A stretch of DNA of 64,000 bases from NCBI GenBank assembly GCA_019416455.1, contig DXXG01000007.1:62001-126000 (forward strand). Direction: 5' to 3'. Both the position numbers and the translations under genes were made by a program. Shown piece after piece: positions 40,759 through 49,930 of this stretch. Below the pieces are notes generated by a model. It made no database searches and had not been told where the DNA came from. It saw only the letters and a list, made by a program, of their open reading frames with translations. Numbering within the stretch: position 1 is the stretch's first letter; every line of letters starts with the position of its first letter. This DNA is from Clostridiales bacterium. Lineage in GTDB: Bacteria; Bacillota; Clostridia; Oscillospirales; Acutalibacteraceae.

Positions 40759-43536
40759 ATGATCTTCCAGCCAAATTCCCACGACTTGACCCTTTCCTCT
40801 TGGGGGCCTTATTCTCAGAAGTATGCCGGTATTTCCCATGTGGCGGACCCGGACCAGGGTGTCCGTTTTGACCTGAGCGTGTTCCCCGGGCTGTACCGCC
40901 GCAAAGTGGAAGTACCCAACGTGATGGTGGAAGGCAATTACCACATCTGGGAGGCGAGCCCGGACTTGACCTATTTTTCCACCCGCCACGAGATTGAGGA
41001 AAAAGACCGGGTCTACTGCGATGTCTCCTACGGAAAACTGGACGAGGACGCCTACCTGATCCGGGCAGAGTGCGTCAACCACAGCGATGACATCCAGAAC
41101 CTGGTGCTTCACTATATGGCGTCTATCCAGTTTCCCGCTATAAAAACCGGCTGGAACTCCCAAGAAGCGCCCCCAGTTCAATGGACCCTGCCGAAAAACT
41201 GTCTGTACTGCCGGGCTGTGGATTATCTTCGATTTACCCGGGAGTCCGCCCTGCCTACCGACTCTTTGGTCACCGATGGCAAACGACCCAACGAAGTGCG
41301 GGGCATTGACTTTTCCGGCGGCTCGGCAGTAAAACTCCAAGCAGCTAATGGTGAGCAAATAGATTACGTTTTGGATCATCCCCACAGTTTTTCCCGTCCC
41401 GTTCTGGCGGTGCGCTACCAAAGCTCTCAGTCCTGCGTTTTGACCACAGAAGGGGACGGCTTCTATGCAGAGGGGGACCTTCCCGTCCAAGAACAGCTGG
41501 CCATTGCTGTCTTGCCGGTGTCCCAGTATCAAAGCGGGGAAAAACTGTCCTTTACCCTGTGGGTAAAGGAAGGCTCTCTGGTGGTGGACAGTCTCATTCT
41601 CTGTGAAGAAGAGGACGCCGCCTCTCTGAACTGCTGCCCCACCCCAGGCCCTCATGTTCCCCAAGTGTGGGAGCTGGGTTCGGACACGCCTTTGGATCAG
41701 AATGCCTCCACCATGCTCCCTCTGTTCAAAGACGCGGCAAAGGATCCGGACACCAGCCGCAATATCCTTATTTTGAAATACCCCAATGCTCAGGGATACT
41801 ACGGGCTGTATTGGGATTTCCCAGATTACTGCCTGCGGTACTGGCTCACTGATGAACTGGACTACTCCCTGCGCTACCTGGCCCACGACCACGTGCGGAA
41901 AGTGCTGTTAGGCAACGGTCTGGGACATTTCTCCAACGTGTTCCTCCGGCCCATTCCTGTAAAGCCTGAGGAAAGTCTTTCTGTGTACGGTGTGGTATGC
42001 CAGGGCAGCTCCCGGGAGGAGGTAGAGCATACCTTCTCCAAATTGATTGCCCAGCGGGAGCACTTCCCTCAGGCATGGGAACGCCGGCGGGCCTCCGCCC
42101 TGGAAACCAAAGGCAATCCTCAAGGAGAACCTTACCGGTTCTCCCAAAACAGGATGATCGCCACCACCCTCACCAACGTGGTGTATCCCATTTACGTGAA
42201 GCGAAGCTACATCCGCCACAACACTCCGGGACGATGGTGGGACAGTCTGTACACCTGGGACTCCGGCTTCGTGGGGCTGGGACTGGCTTCCTGTGACATC
42301 CAGCGGGCAGTAGACTGCCTCAACGCTTACGTTACAGAGCCCAGTGACCAAGAGACCGCTTTTATCCACCACGGTTCCCTGGTACCGGTGCAGTTTTATC
42401 TGTTCCAGGAACTGTATGACCGTACCCAATCCAGAGAATTGCTGGCTTACTTCTACCCCCGACTGCTGCAATATTACCGGTTTATGGTGGGCAGGCTAGG
42501 CAGTTCCACCACAGATGTGTGGGAGTCTGGACTTCTGAAAGTGTGGGATTATTTCTACAATTCCGGCGGCTGGGACGATTACCCGCCCCAAGTGGCGGTC
42601 CACGCCCAAAGGCTGGAGGGTTCCACTGCCGGTACAGTGACCACCTCCCACATGATCCGCTGCGCCAAGATCCTCCGCTTTGCAGCTCAAACCCTGGGCG
42701 GACTGGAAGTGGACGCTCAAGAACTGGAACAGGACATCCAGAGGCTGACGAAAGCCATCCAGGACTACTGCTGGGATGAGGGATCCGGCTACTTTGGGTA
42801 TCTCACCCACGACGAGGAAGGCAGACCCCAGGAGATCTTCCGCCACAAGAGCGGCCAAAACTTCAACATGGGTCTGGACGGTGCCTCCCCCCTGCTGGCT
42901 GGGATCGTGACTCCGGAGCAGCTGGAACGCCTGACCGGCCATCTGTCCTCGGAAAAGGAGCTTTGGACGCCTATCGGCCTTTCCACCGTGGACCAGTCCG
43001 CCGCCTACTACAAAAAGGACGGTTACTGGAACGGCGCTGTATGGATGCCTCATCAGTGGTTCTTTTTCAAAGCCTTGCTGGACTACGGCAACGGGGAACT
43101 GGCCTATCGCATTGCCAAGACAGCCCTGGACGTGTGGAAGAACGAAACCGATCAATCCTACAACTGCTTCGAGCATTTCATCATCGTGTCGGGGCGTGGC
43201 GCAGGATGGCACCACTTCTCCGGGCTTTCCACCCCGGTGCTGCTATGGTATCAATCCTACTTCCTGCCAGGAACCATCACCACAGGCTTCTCCGGGTGGG
43301 TCGTCTCCCAGAACTGGTCAAAAGACCACCGGGAAGTGAGCTGTGACCTGACCTTCACCGACAAGGACAGCTCTAAGACCGTGGTCTTGGTCATGGCGGA
43401 AGGCGGTCCTTACCAGGCGACTGCCAACGGCGTGCCCGTTCCTGTCCTCATGCGGGAAGGCGGCGCTGTGGAAGTGACTCTGGAAGGACCTCTTTCCTCG
43501 GGGAACGTCCACCTGTCCGTCACTTCGGAAAACTAA
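40759..43536 (+). CDS. Large (alpha/alpha)6-barrel glycosidase, GH63/MGH1-like
   Basis: A 925-residue cytosolic protein. The first 400 residues are mostly beta-strand (an N-terminal sandwich). About 440–830 form an (alpha/alpha)6 barrel with RWWDSLYTWDSGFVGLGL, GGWDDYPPQ, YWNGAVWMPHQWFFF and YNCFEHF, the pattern of GH63/GH37-like glycosidases where the Asp of WDD and a late Glu are catalytic. A short beta domain ends the protein. The exact GH family and linkage are uncertain. GGAGGG precedes ATG 40759. It follows the GH3 gene and ends at a bidirectional terminator. Confidence 0.78.
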   Translation: MIFQPNSHDLTLSSWGPYSQKYAGISHVADPDQGVRFDLSVFPGLYRRKVEVPNVMVEGNYHIWEASPDLTYFSTRHEIEEKDRVYCDVSYGKLDEDAYLIRAECVNHSDDIQNLVLHYMASIQFPAIKTGWNSQEAPPVQWTLPKNCLYCRAVDYLRFTRESALPTDSLVTDGKRPNEVRGIDFSGGSAVKLQAANGEQIDYVLDHPHSFSRPVLAVRYQSSQSCVLTTEGDGFYAEGDLPVQEQLAIAVLPVSQYQSGEKLSFTLWVKEGSLVVDSLILCEEEDAASLNCCPTPGPHVPQVWELGSDTPLDQNASTMLPLFKDAAKDPDTSRNILILKYPNAQGYYGLYWDFPDYCLRYWLTDELDYSLRYLAHDHVRKVLLGNGLGHFSNVFLRPIPVKPEESLSVYGVVCQGSSREEVEHTFSKLIAQREHFPQAWERRRASALETKGNPQGEPYRFSQNRMIATTLTNVVYPIYVKRSYIRHNTPGRWWDSLYTWDSGFVGLGLASCDIQRAVDCLNAYVTEPSDQETAFIHHGSLVPVQFYLFQELYDRTQSRELLAYFYPRLLQYYRFMVGRLGSSTTDVWESGLLKVWDYFYNSGGWDDYPPQVAVHAQRLEGSTAGTVTTSHMIRCAKILRFAAQTLGGLEVDAQELEQDIQRLTKAIQDYCWDEGSGYFGYLTHDEEGRPQEIFRHKSGQNFNMGLDGASPLLAGIVTPEQLERLTGHLSSEKELWTPIGLSTVDQSAAYYKKDGYWNGAVWMPHQWFFFKALLDYGNGELAYRIAKTALDVWKNETDQSYNCFEHFIIVSGRGAGWHHFSGLSTPVLLWYQSYFLPGTITTGFSGWVVSQNWSKDHREVSCDLTFTDKDSSKTVVLVMAEGGPYQATANGVPVPVLMREGGAVEVTLEGPLSSGNVHLSVTSEN

Positions 43537-43550
43537 ATAGATCGCATGCA

Positions 43551-43581
43551 AAAACAGCTTCCCAAAACGGGAAGCTGTTTT
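43551..43581. terminator. Bidirectional intrinsic terminator
   Basis: AAAACAGCTTCCC and GGGAAGCTGTTTT arms with loop AAAAC, between the convergent GH63-like and beta-glucuronidase genes. Confidence 0.9.
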
Positions 43582-43594
43582 ATGTTTCCAGCAG

Positions 43595-45403
43595 TTATTT
43601 CTCTTTTTTGTAGTCAAAGTCAGGGATCTTGTGCCAGCGCTCCCGGAAGTAGTGGGCCGCCAGCTTGGGCTTCCGATCTCGGGTAAACAAGCCCTTCTTG
43701 TTGCCCTGGACCCGCAGCATATTCTGACTGGTAGCGAAGTCCGCGAAGTTCCAGACCTGCTCGCCTACTACGAACTCATACTCGTCAAACACAGAGTTGT
43801 TCATCTTGTAGAATTCCAACTGGTACTCCTCAGTGTACATCACAGGAGTGGTGTCATGGAATCCCATCACCGTATCGGCACCGTATTCGGTAAAGATCAC
43901 CGGCTTGCCGAACTTGCGCCACTGGTCCAGCTCTTCCCGCAGCGCCTGCTGGGACAGCTCCAGATCCGGTCCGCCGTAGTACCAGCCGTAATACCGGTTC
44001 AGGCAGATCACGTCGCTGAGCTTGGAAGAGCAGTCTGTATCCGGCGTGGTTTTGACGGAAACGCTCACCAAGGTGCAGGGCCGTTTCTGGGGGTCCAACT
44101 CTCGGGCCAGCTCATACAGGGGCGCGAAATATTCGTAGGCCCCGGGGGCCGCGGAATCCGGCTCGTTGGCGATGCTCCACATCACCACGCAGGCGTGGTT
44201 TTTATCCCGAGCGATCAGGTCCCGGATCACTTCCTTGTGATGCTGCTGGGTCTGGACACCGTGTTCCTTGTCAAAGGTCTCCACTTTCTGGCCGTTGAAG
44301 TTGGCCCCGCCTCCAAACTGGAAATTGAGCCCCACAGCGGTGGTCTCGTCGATGACCACGAATCCTTCCTGGTCGCACAGGCGCATCATTTCCTCGCTGT
44401 ACGGATAGTGGCTGGTACGGAAACTGTTGGCCCCCTGCCATTTCATCAAGGACATATCCTTGGTGTTCATGGGCAGATTCATGCCACGTCCATTGGGGAA
44501 TGTGTCCTCATGACGGCCATAACCTTTGAAATAGAAGGACTTGCCGTTGATGAGAAACTTGGTTCCCTCCACCTTCACGGTACGCACACCATAGGGCAGA
44601 GTATACACGTCCTTCCCGAAGGTGACCCGGATATCGTACAGGTAAGCATTCAAGGGCTGCCACAAATGGACATTCTCAACCTCCAAGACTCCCTGGGTCC
44701 CCTGGGACTGGGCCACCTTATTGCCCTCCCGGTCGAACACTTCCACCAGGCAATCGCCCTCTCCCACCGTTTCCACGATATAGGTGAGCTTGGCGTTTTG
44801 ACCGCAGACTTCCGGCGTCACCCAAATGTCCGCGATATAGTCCTTGGGCGTGGTGTACAGCTTCACCGGTCGAGTGATGCCGCAGTAGTTGAAAAAGTCG
44901 AAGTTGGGCCGGTTTTGGGGCTTTTTCGAGACAGGACCTCTCCCGCCTCCCAACATGTCCGCCTGGCCTCCCACAGGAAGCGTAGTGTAGTCGATCACGT
45001 TGTCCACAGCGATGGTGAGCAGGTTGTCCTCCCCATCCCGCAGCTGTTCTGTGACCTCCACCTCAAAGGGCAGGAAACCGCCCCGGTGCTCACAGATCAT
45101 CTCGCCGTTCAGGTAGATCTTAGCGTGGTGGGTCACCGCGGCACACCGCAGCACTACCCGCTGTTCTTTCACGAATGCCGGCACAGCGATCTTCCTCTGG
45201 TAAAATACCCAGCCGTAATGATCCCGAAAATCCACGCCTTCCTTTAAATCATTGTAGGAAGCGGGCACAGGCATGGTCATGGGGTCCTCCAAGGGGGCGG
45301 CGTACCACTGTTTCTCAAAGCCGTGTCCGTCGTCCGGCTTAAAGTCCCACACGCCTCCCAGGTCGCTCAGCAGCCGGGAGGGAGTCAAAATCGGATATAA
45401 CAT
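43595..45403 (-). CDS. uidA: Beta-glucuronidase (GH2)
   Basis: A 602-residue cytosolic enzyme that releases glucuronic acid from beta-glucuronides. Order: sugar-binding sandwich, Ig-like domain, TIM barrel. Diagnostic residues are acid/base Glu in WSIANEPDS, nucleophile Glu in IFTEYGADT, and the carboxylate-binding Asn-x-Lys motif in QGNKKGL. This motif separates glucuronidases from beta-galactosidases. The segment after AVGLNFQFGG is as long as in E. coli GUS, suggesting a Loop-1-like class able to take small-molecule glucuronides. AAAGGAAGG precedes ATG 45403. The uronate catabolic genes at 58–64 kb could use its product. Confidence 0.94.
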   Translation of the reverse strand: MLYPILTPSRLLSDLGGVWDFKPDDGHGFEKQWYAAPLEDPMTMPVPASYNDLKEGVDFRDHYGWVFYQRKIAVPAFVKEQRVVLRCAAVTHHAKIYLNGEMICEHRGGFLPFEVEVTEQLRDGEDNLLTIAVDNVIDYTTLPVGGQADMLGGGRGPVSKKPQNRPNFDFFNYCGITRPVKLYTTPKDYIADIWVTPEVCGQNAKLTYIVETVGEGDCLVEVFDREGNKVAQSQGTQGVLEVENVHLWQPLNAYLYDIRVTFGKDVYTLPYGVRTVKVEGTKFLINGKSFYFKGYGRHEDTFPNGRGMNLPMNTKDMSLMKWQGANSFRTSHYPYSEEMMRLCDQEGFVVIDETTAVGLNFQFGGGANFNGQKVETFDKEHGVQTQQHHKEVIRDLIARDKNHACVVMWSIANEPDSAAPGAYEYFAPLYELARELDPQKRPCTLVSVSVKTTPDTDCSSKLSDVICLNRYYGWYYGGPDLELSQQALREELDQWRKFGKPVIFTEYGADTVMGFHDTTPVMYTEEYQLEFYKMNNSVFDEYEFVVGEQVWNFADFATSQNMLRVQGNKKGLFTRDRKPKLAAHYFRERWHKIPDFDYKKEK

Positions 45404-45490
45404 AGGATGCCTTCCTTTCCCATGGCGATTCCGCCAGAAGTATTTCGTGAGAAGAGAAACTCTAAGGCTTCTTCCTCAACCATTACTTAT

Positions 45491-45518
45491 ATTTTACATC
45501 ATTTCAAGAGAAAGACAA
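45491..45518 (-). promoter_or_regulatory. Promoter of the beta-glucuronidase gene
   Basis: On the minus strand TTGTCT (45513–45518) and TAAAAT (45491–45496) with a 16-base spacer. Confidence 0.5.
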
Positions 45519-45552
45519 CCGTTTTTTGTTTCTAGATCCCTAACCGACACTC

Positions 45553-45978
45553 TCACTCCCCATCCAGATTTCTCACCACCCGTTCCAGCAGAGAGACCAG
45601 CTGGTCTTTTTCTTCCTGCGTAAATCCCCGATAGCTTTTATCCTCCATCCGCCATATGACGTCCATGGCGTTCCGGCCCGCTTCCCGGCCCTGGGGCGTC
45701 AAGTAGATCTCATAGGAACGCTTGCCCCCGGACACCCGGACCTCCTCTTTGCGGATAAGTCCCCGCTCCCCCATGCGCCGCAGAAGCACGGTCATAGTGG
45801 CGGGTTCCACACCGCAGCGTTTTGCCAACTCCTTTTGGGAGAGCCCTTCCTCCCCCAACAGATGGGCCAACACCTTGGGCTGTCCTTTGGTCAGTCCCAG
45901 ACGAGCAAACTCCCCAAAGCTCCGTTTCCGGTGAGCATCGGACGCGGCAATCAGAGCCACGTGCAGCGGTGTTCTCAC
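45553..45978 (-). CDS. MarR family transcriptional regulator
   Basis: A 141-residue winged-helix regulator: LSQKELAKRCGVEPATMTVLLRRMGERGLI is the recognition helix region and wing VSGGKRSYEIYLTPQG completes it; the ends form the dimer helices. The start is GTG 45978 after AAGGAGGGAG. It lies 37 bases after the GH51 gene on the same strand, so both probably share the promoter at 47717–47744. That promoter carries a 22-bp palindrome, a typical MarR site, and I infer autoregulation together with arabinofuranosidase control. Confidence 0.88.
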   Translation of the reverse strand: MRTPLHVALIAASDAHRKRSFGEFARLGLTKGQPKVLAHLLGEEGLSQKELAKRCGVEPATMTVLLRRMGERGLIRKEEVRVSGGKRSYEIYLTPQGREAGRNAMDVIWRMEDKSYRGFTQEEKDQLVSLLERVVRNLDGE

Positions 45979-46015
45979 TTGATCTCCCTCCTTTTTATAG
46001 GCTGGGCACAGTTCT

Positions 46016-47620
46016 TTACTCTTTCACAAACCGGAACACGTTCCAGGACAACCTTTTCATAGTGGCAGTGACCACTCCATTCTCCTCTTTAGCGGTATCG
46101 CTCACAGTGGGGAGGATGGTATCCGGCGCCTCATAGGTGTTTCTGGCTTCCATGTCGTCGCTGTAAAGCTGGATCTGCTCTACGAACCGGTAGCCTTCAA
46201 AGGCGGAAACATCCAGCTCCACGTCCGTATCCCCTTCCCAGTCACGGTTGATGGCAAACAGGTTCAGGGTGCCGTTCTCCTCGTCGTAAGCCGCGGCGGT
46301 ATCCACGAAGGGCAGGCCCTCCTTGGAGGGATACTGGGACGTATCGTTCACGGCGTAGGCAGGCAGGTCAAAAGTCTCGCAGTCCACGGCCACCCGGAGA
46401 GAGACGCCCCTGCCGTATTCCATCAGCTGGTGGAAAGGATAGTAGGCAGCGGTTTTCCAGACATGGTCCCGATCCGTAGCGCAAAGCGTAGCCAAACCAC
46501 CGGTCATGCAGCCGATCTTTACCCGGTCCGCGTGGCGCAGGAACGCCAGCAGTGTGCTGGTGTTCCCCAGAGCTCCCACCATGTCCCCACCGGGGAACCG
46601 ACGCTGTTCCATGTTGTTGGGGTCGTGGCGGACATAGGTGTCCTCCGGGCTGAACTTATAGTGGGACGCGTACAGGTTGTATGGGCCCCAGCCTGGATGA
46701 CGGATCCCCTCCAGAGGCCGGGACATGGCGCCGTACTCGTCGAAGGAGAGCATCAGCTTCCGGGGTGAACGCATTTTAGCCTGGACAAAATCGCACAAAG
46801 CCGCTTCCGTCTCGATGTAGTCCTCGATGTAGGCGGAACCGCCCAGCAGCTGGGCATAGTTGCCGGGGGCGGCCGTATGGTAGTGATGCATGGACACATA
46901 ATCCACAGCATTGTAGCACTCCTGGAGCACTTCCAGGTCCCACTGGGGGTAGTGGGCCAGGAAAGGCGAAGAGGAAGCGCACACTGCCGTCTCGATAGAG
47001 CCGTCCACCCACTTCATGGCTTTGGAAACCTCGTTGGCCAGAACACCGTAGCCCTTGGGATCCTTCTCCCAGGAACCGATCTGCCAGGGACCGTCCATCT
47101 CGTTGCCCAGATACCAGGTTTTGACCCCGTAGGGCTTCTCACGGCCGTACTGTTTCCGCAGGTCGGACCAATAGGTGCCTCCCTCATGATTGGTGTACTC
47201 GGTGATATGAATAGCGTCCAAGATGGTGCCAGTGCCCAGGTTGATGGTATACATAGGCTCTGTCCCGGCCAGCTCCGCCCATTGGAGATACTCGTCGTGA
47301 CCAACGTCGTTGGGAATGTACTGGTGCCAGGCCAGGTCCAAGTGGGCTTTCCGCTGGTCCTTAGGACCGATAGAATCCTTCCACTCCCAGCCGGAAACGA
47401 AGTTACCGCCTGGCAGCCGCAGCGCGGGCAGGCCTGTCTCCTTTAGCGCCTGAAGGAAGTCCCGGCGGAATCCGTTCTCGTCAGCGGTAGGATGCTTGGG
47501 GTTGTACATACTGCCGTTGACGATGGTGCCGATAGGCTCCATAAAAGCGCCGTACAGCCGGGGAGAGATCTCCCCGATGGTAAACTTGGGGTGAAGAGTC
47601 ACTTTCGCTTTCTTTGCCAT
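46016..47620 (-). CDS. Alpha-L-arabinofuranosidase, GH51
   Basis: A 534-residue cytosolic enzyme that removes terminal arabinofuranose from arabinoxylan or arabinan oligomers. Signatures are RLYGAFMEPIGT, RLPGGNFVSGW, the acid/base Glu in WYLGNEMDGPWQIG and the nucleophile Glu in LSFDEYGAMS, followed by the C-terminal beta-sandwich. Length is usual for GH51. There is no signal peptide. First gene of a two-gene unit with marR, divergent from the ABC importer genes. Confidence 0.94.
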   Translation of the reverse strand: MAKKAKVTLHPKFTIGEISPRLYGAFMEPIGTIVNGSMYNPKHPTADENGFRRDFLQALKETGLPALRLPGGNFVSGWEWKDSIGPKDQRKAHLDLAWHQYIPNDVGHDEYLQWAELAGTEPMYTINLGTGTILDAIHITEYTNHEGGTYWSDLRKQYGREKPYGVKTWYLGNEMDGPWQIGSWEKDPKGYGVLANEVSKAMKWVDGSIETAVCASSSPFLAHYPQWDLEVLQECYNAVDYVSMHHYHTAAPGNYAQLLGGSAYIEDYIETEAALCDFVQAKMRSPRKLMLSFDEYGAMSRPLEGIRHPGWGPYNLYASHYKFSPEDTYVRHDPNNMEQRRFPGGDMVGALGNTSTLLAFLRHADRVKIGCMTGGLATLCATDRDHVWKTAAYYPFHQLMEYGRGVSLRVAVDCETFDLPAYAVNDTSQYPSKEGLPFVDTAAAYDEENGTLNLFAINRDWEGDTDVELDVSAFEGYRFVEQIQLYSDDMEARNTYEAPDTILPTVSDTAKEENGVVTATMKRLSWNVFRFVKE

Positions 47621-47682
47621 AAAATCATGCCTCCCAAAAAGAATCCTGCTTTGCCGTGGGCTTTTCCCACGGTCATAAAAAC

Positions 47683-47744
47683 GTGAATTAGATATCTAAT
47701 TCACAAGTTTAACTTGATTATAGCTAAAAACATTTCCTTGTCAA
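47683..47744 (-). promoter_or_regulatory. Promoter and palindromic operator of GH51–marR
   Basis: On the minus strand TTGACA (47739–47744) and TATAAT (47717–47722) with a 16-base spacer. The palindrome CAAGTT-T-AACTTG (47704–47716) covers the expected start site. A perfect 22-bp palindrome with half-site GTGAATTAGAT (47683–47704) follows directly. Both are placed to block transcription, most likely by the MarR protein encoded in the same unit. Confidence 0.75.
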
Positions 47745-47805
47745 GCGGTTTTCCATGGAAAGAGCCATCCCTCTCTCCACCAGGCCCGGGATCAGGCCCT
47801 TTCCC

Positions 47806-47856
47806 TTGAGATAGAGAAAAAAATCTGCTATAATCGTCAGGTAAAAAACGCTTTCG
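47806..47856 (+). promoter_or_regulatory. Promoter and cre-like site of the ABC importer operon
   Basis: TTGAGA (47806–47811) and TATAAT (47829–47834) with a 17-base spacer. AAAAAACGCTTTCG (47843–47856) matches 11 of 14 positions of the CcpA cre sequence TGAAAACGCTTTCA and lies just past the start of transcription, so glucose-type repression is plausible. Confidence 0.6.
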
Positions 47857-47874
47857 CAGGGAGATGGAATTTCA

Positions 47875-48993
47875 ATGAATATCACGCTGGAAAATCTCAC
47901 CAAGCGGTTCCCCGCCAGGGGTAGGAAAGCCCAGGGCGAGACCACCGCTGTGCGGGATCTGTCCTTCCAGGTCCCGGACGGGATGCTGGTGGGCCTGCTG
48001 GGGCCTTCCGGCTGCGGGAAGTCCACCACGCTGAACATGATCTGCGGGCTGGAAAGGCCCACCTCCGGCAAGATCTTTTTCGGGGAGGAGGACGTGACCA
48101 ACCTGGCCCCCGAGCTGCGGGGCGTGGGCATGGTGTTCCAGAACTACGCCCTATACCCCCATTTGACCGTGATGCAGAACATCCTGTTCCCGCTGGAGAA
48201 TTTGAAAGGCAAGGACCGGCCCTCCCGCCAGGAGATGCGCCGCCGTGCCCTGGAGACCGCCCAGCTGGTGCAGATCGAAGAACTGTTGGAACGCAGGCCA
48301 AAAGAGCTTTCCGGCGGTCAGCAGCAGCGGGTGGCCATCGCCCGAGCCCTTGTGAAGATGCCCCGGGTCCTGCTGCTGGACGAGCCCCTCTCCAACCTGG
48401 ATGCCCGGCTGCGGCTTCAGACAAGAGAAGAGATCTGCAAGATCCAGAAAAAGACCGGTATCACCACTCTGTTCGTCACCCATGACCAGGAAGAAGCCAT
48501 GAGCATCTCCGACTGGATCGTGGTGATGAAAGAAGGGGTGCTGATGCAGCAGGGGGCTCCCCAGCAGGTCTACGACGACCCTCAGAACTTGTTCGTAGCC
48601 AAGTTCCTGGGCACCCCGCCCATCAACGTGTTCGAGGGCCTGGTGAAAAACGGCTCCCTGGTACTGGACGGTCAAGAGGTGCTTTCCGTTCCCGGCGCTC
48701 CCGACGGAGATATTTGGGTAGGCATCCGACCGGAAGGCTTCCTCCCCGCTCCCCAGGGGCCTGTTTCCTGTCAGCTGGACCGGGTGGAGGTGCTGGGCCG
48801 GGACACCAGCATCGTCTGCATCCATCCCGCCTGCCGGTCCGGGGCTATCCGGGCCATCATCCAGTCGGAGAAACAGGTGGACCCCGCTGGGAAAACAGTG
48901 CGGTTTGCCCTGCGCCCGGAAAAAGTGTTCCTGTTCCACCGGGAGACAGAGGAACGTATCCCATTTGACATCCCATCCGAGGACCGCTCTTAA
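47875..48993 (+). CDS. Carbohydrate ABC importer ATPase, MsmK/UgpC-like
   Basis: A 372-residue nucleotide-binding subunit that powers a CUT1 sugar importer. Visible are Walker A GPSGCGKST, the Q-loop VFQNYALYPHL, ABC signature LSGGQQQR, Walker B VLLLDEPLSNLD and the H-loop VTHDQ. The C-terminal part (about 240–372) is the regulatory TOBE/MalK-like region with IRPEGF. Unlike many Firmicutes with one shared ATPase, this ATPase is encoded directly with its own permeases and binding protein, in the order ATPase–permease–permease–binding protein. Confidence 0.92.
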   Translation: MNITLENLTKRFPARGRKAQGETTAVRDLSFQVPDGMLVGLLGPSGCGKSTTLNMICGLERPTSGKIFFGEEDVTNLAPELRGVGMVFQNYALYPHLTVMQNILFPLENLKGKDRPSRQEMRRRALETAQLVQIEELLERRPKELSGGQQQRVAIARALVKMPRVLLLDEPLSNLDARLRLQTREEICKIQKKTGITTLFVTHDQEEAMSISDWIVVMKEGVLMQQGAPQQVYDDPQNLFVAKFLGTPPINVFEGLVKNGSLVLDGQEVLSVPGAPDGDIWVGIRPEGFLPAPQGPVSCQLDRVEVLGRDTSIVCIHPACRSGAIRAIIQSEKQVDPAGKTVRFALRPEKVFLFHRETEERIPFDIPSEDRS

Positions 48994-49027
48994 CGAGCCC
49001 GGGTTTTATTGAAAAGAGGGAATATCC

Positions 49028-49918
49028 ATGGACCGCAATTCCAAAAAAGCCTGGCTGTACCTGCTGCCGTCTTTGGTACTTCTGGGCGCGTTCTTGATCT
49101 ATCCGCTTATCGACGTGCTGATCTATTCCGTGGAGGAATGTTACAACTTCGCCTCCCAGACCTACCAAGGGGTGGGGCTTTATAACTACTCCTATGTGCT
49201 CCACGACCCCTACTTCCTGCAAGCGGTGGAGAACACCTTCGTACTGGTAATCATCACTGTGCCTTGTTCCACCGTGCTGGCGCTGCTGATCTCCACGGCC
49301 CTCAGCTCCATCAAGCCCCTGCGGCAGCTGTTCCAGACCATCTACTTCCTGCCCTACGTCACCAACACCCTGGCGGTGGGCCTGGTGTTCATGGTGCTGT
49401 TCCAGCGCACCGAGTACACCGACGGCCTGGTGAACCTGATGCTCAGCTGGTTCGGGGCGGGCCCCATCGACTTCATCAACGGCCCTCACTGGGCGAAAAT
49501 GTTCGTGCTGTGCTTCTACACCATCTGGGTGGTGCTGCCCTTTAAGATCTTGGTGCTCACCAGCGCTCTGGCCTCTGTCAACGAGGAGTACTACAAGGCC
49601 GCCCGGGTGGACGGCACTTCCCGGACCCGCATCTTTTTCCGTATCACCCTGCCGATGATCTCCCCCATGATCGTCTACCTGGTGATCACCGGTTTCATCG
49701 GGGCCTTCAAGGCGTACAGCGACGCAGTGGCCCTTTTCGGCACCGATCTGAACGCCGCGGGGATGAACACCATCGTAGGGTATGTGTACGACATGCTCTA
49801 CGGAGACAGCGGCGGCTACCCCTCCTACGCTTCGGCAGCGGCCATCATCTTGTTCGTCATCGTGCTGACCATCACCTGCGTCAACCTGCTCGTCACTCGC
49901 AAGCGGGTCCAGGACTGA
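49028..49918 (+). CDS. Carbohydrate ABC importer permease, UgpA/MalF-type
   Basis: A 296-residue inner-membrane subunit with six predicted helices, opening SKKAWLYLLPSLVLLGAFLIYP. The EAA loop that docks on the ATPase is EEYYKAARVDGTSRTRIFFR. AAAGAGGG lies before ATG 49028. It follows the ATPase gene by 34 bases and precedes its partner permease by 12. CUT1 family members import oligosaccharides or glycerol phosphate, and the glycosidase surroundings favour oligosaccharides. Confidence 0.93.
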   Translation: MDRNSKKAWLYLLPSLVLLGAFLIYPLIDVLIYSVEECYNFASQTYQGVGLYNYSYVLHDPYFLQAVENTFVLVIITVPCSTVLALLISTALSSIKPLRQLFQTIYFLPYVTNTLAVGLVFMVLFQRTEYTDGLVNLMLSWFGAGPIDFINGPHWAKMFVLCFYTIWVVLPFKILVLTSALASVNEEYYKAARVDGTSRTRIFFRITLPMISPMIVYLVITGFIGAFKAYSDAVALFGTDLNAAGMNTIVGYVYDMLYGDSGGYPSYASAAAIILFVIVLTITCVNLLVTRKRVQD

Positions 49919-49930
49919 GGAGGGATCGCC

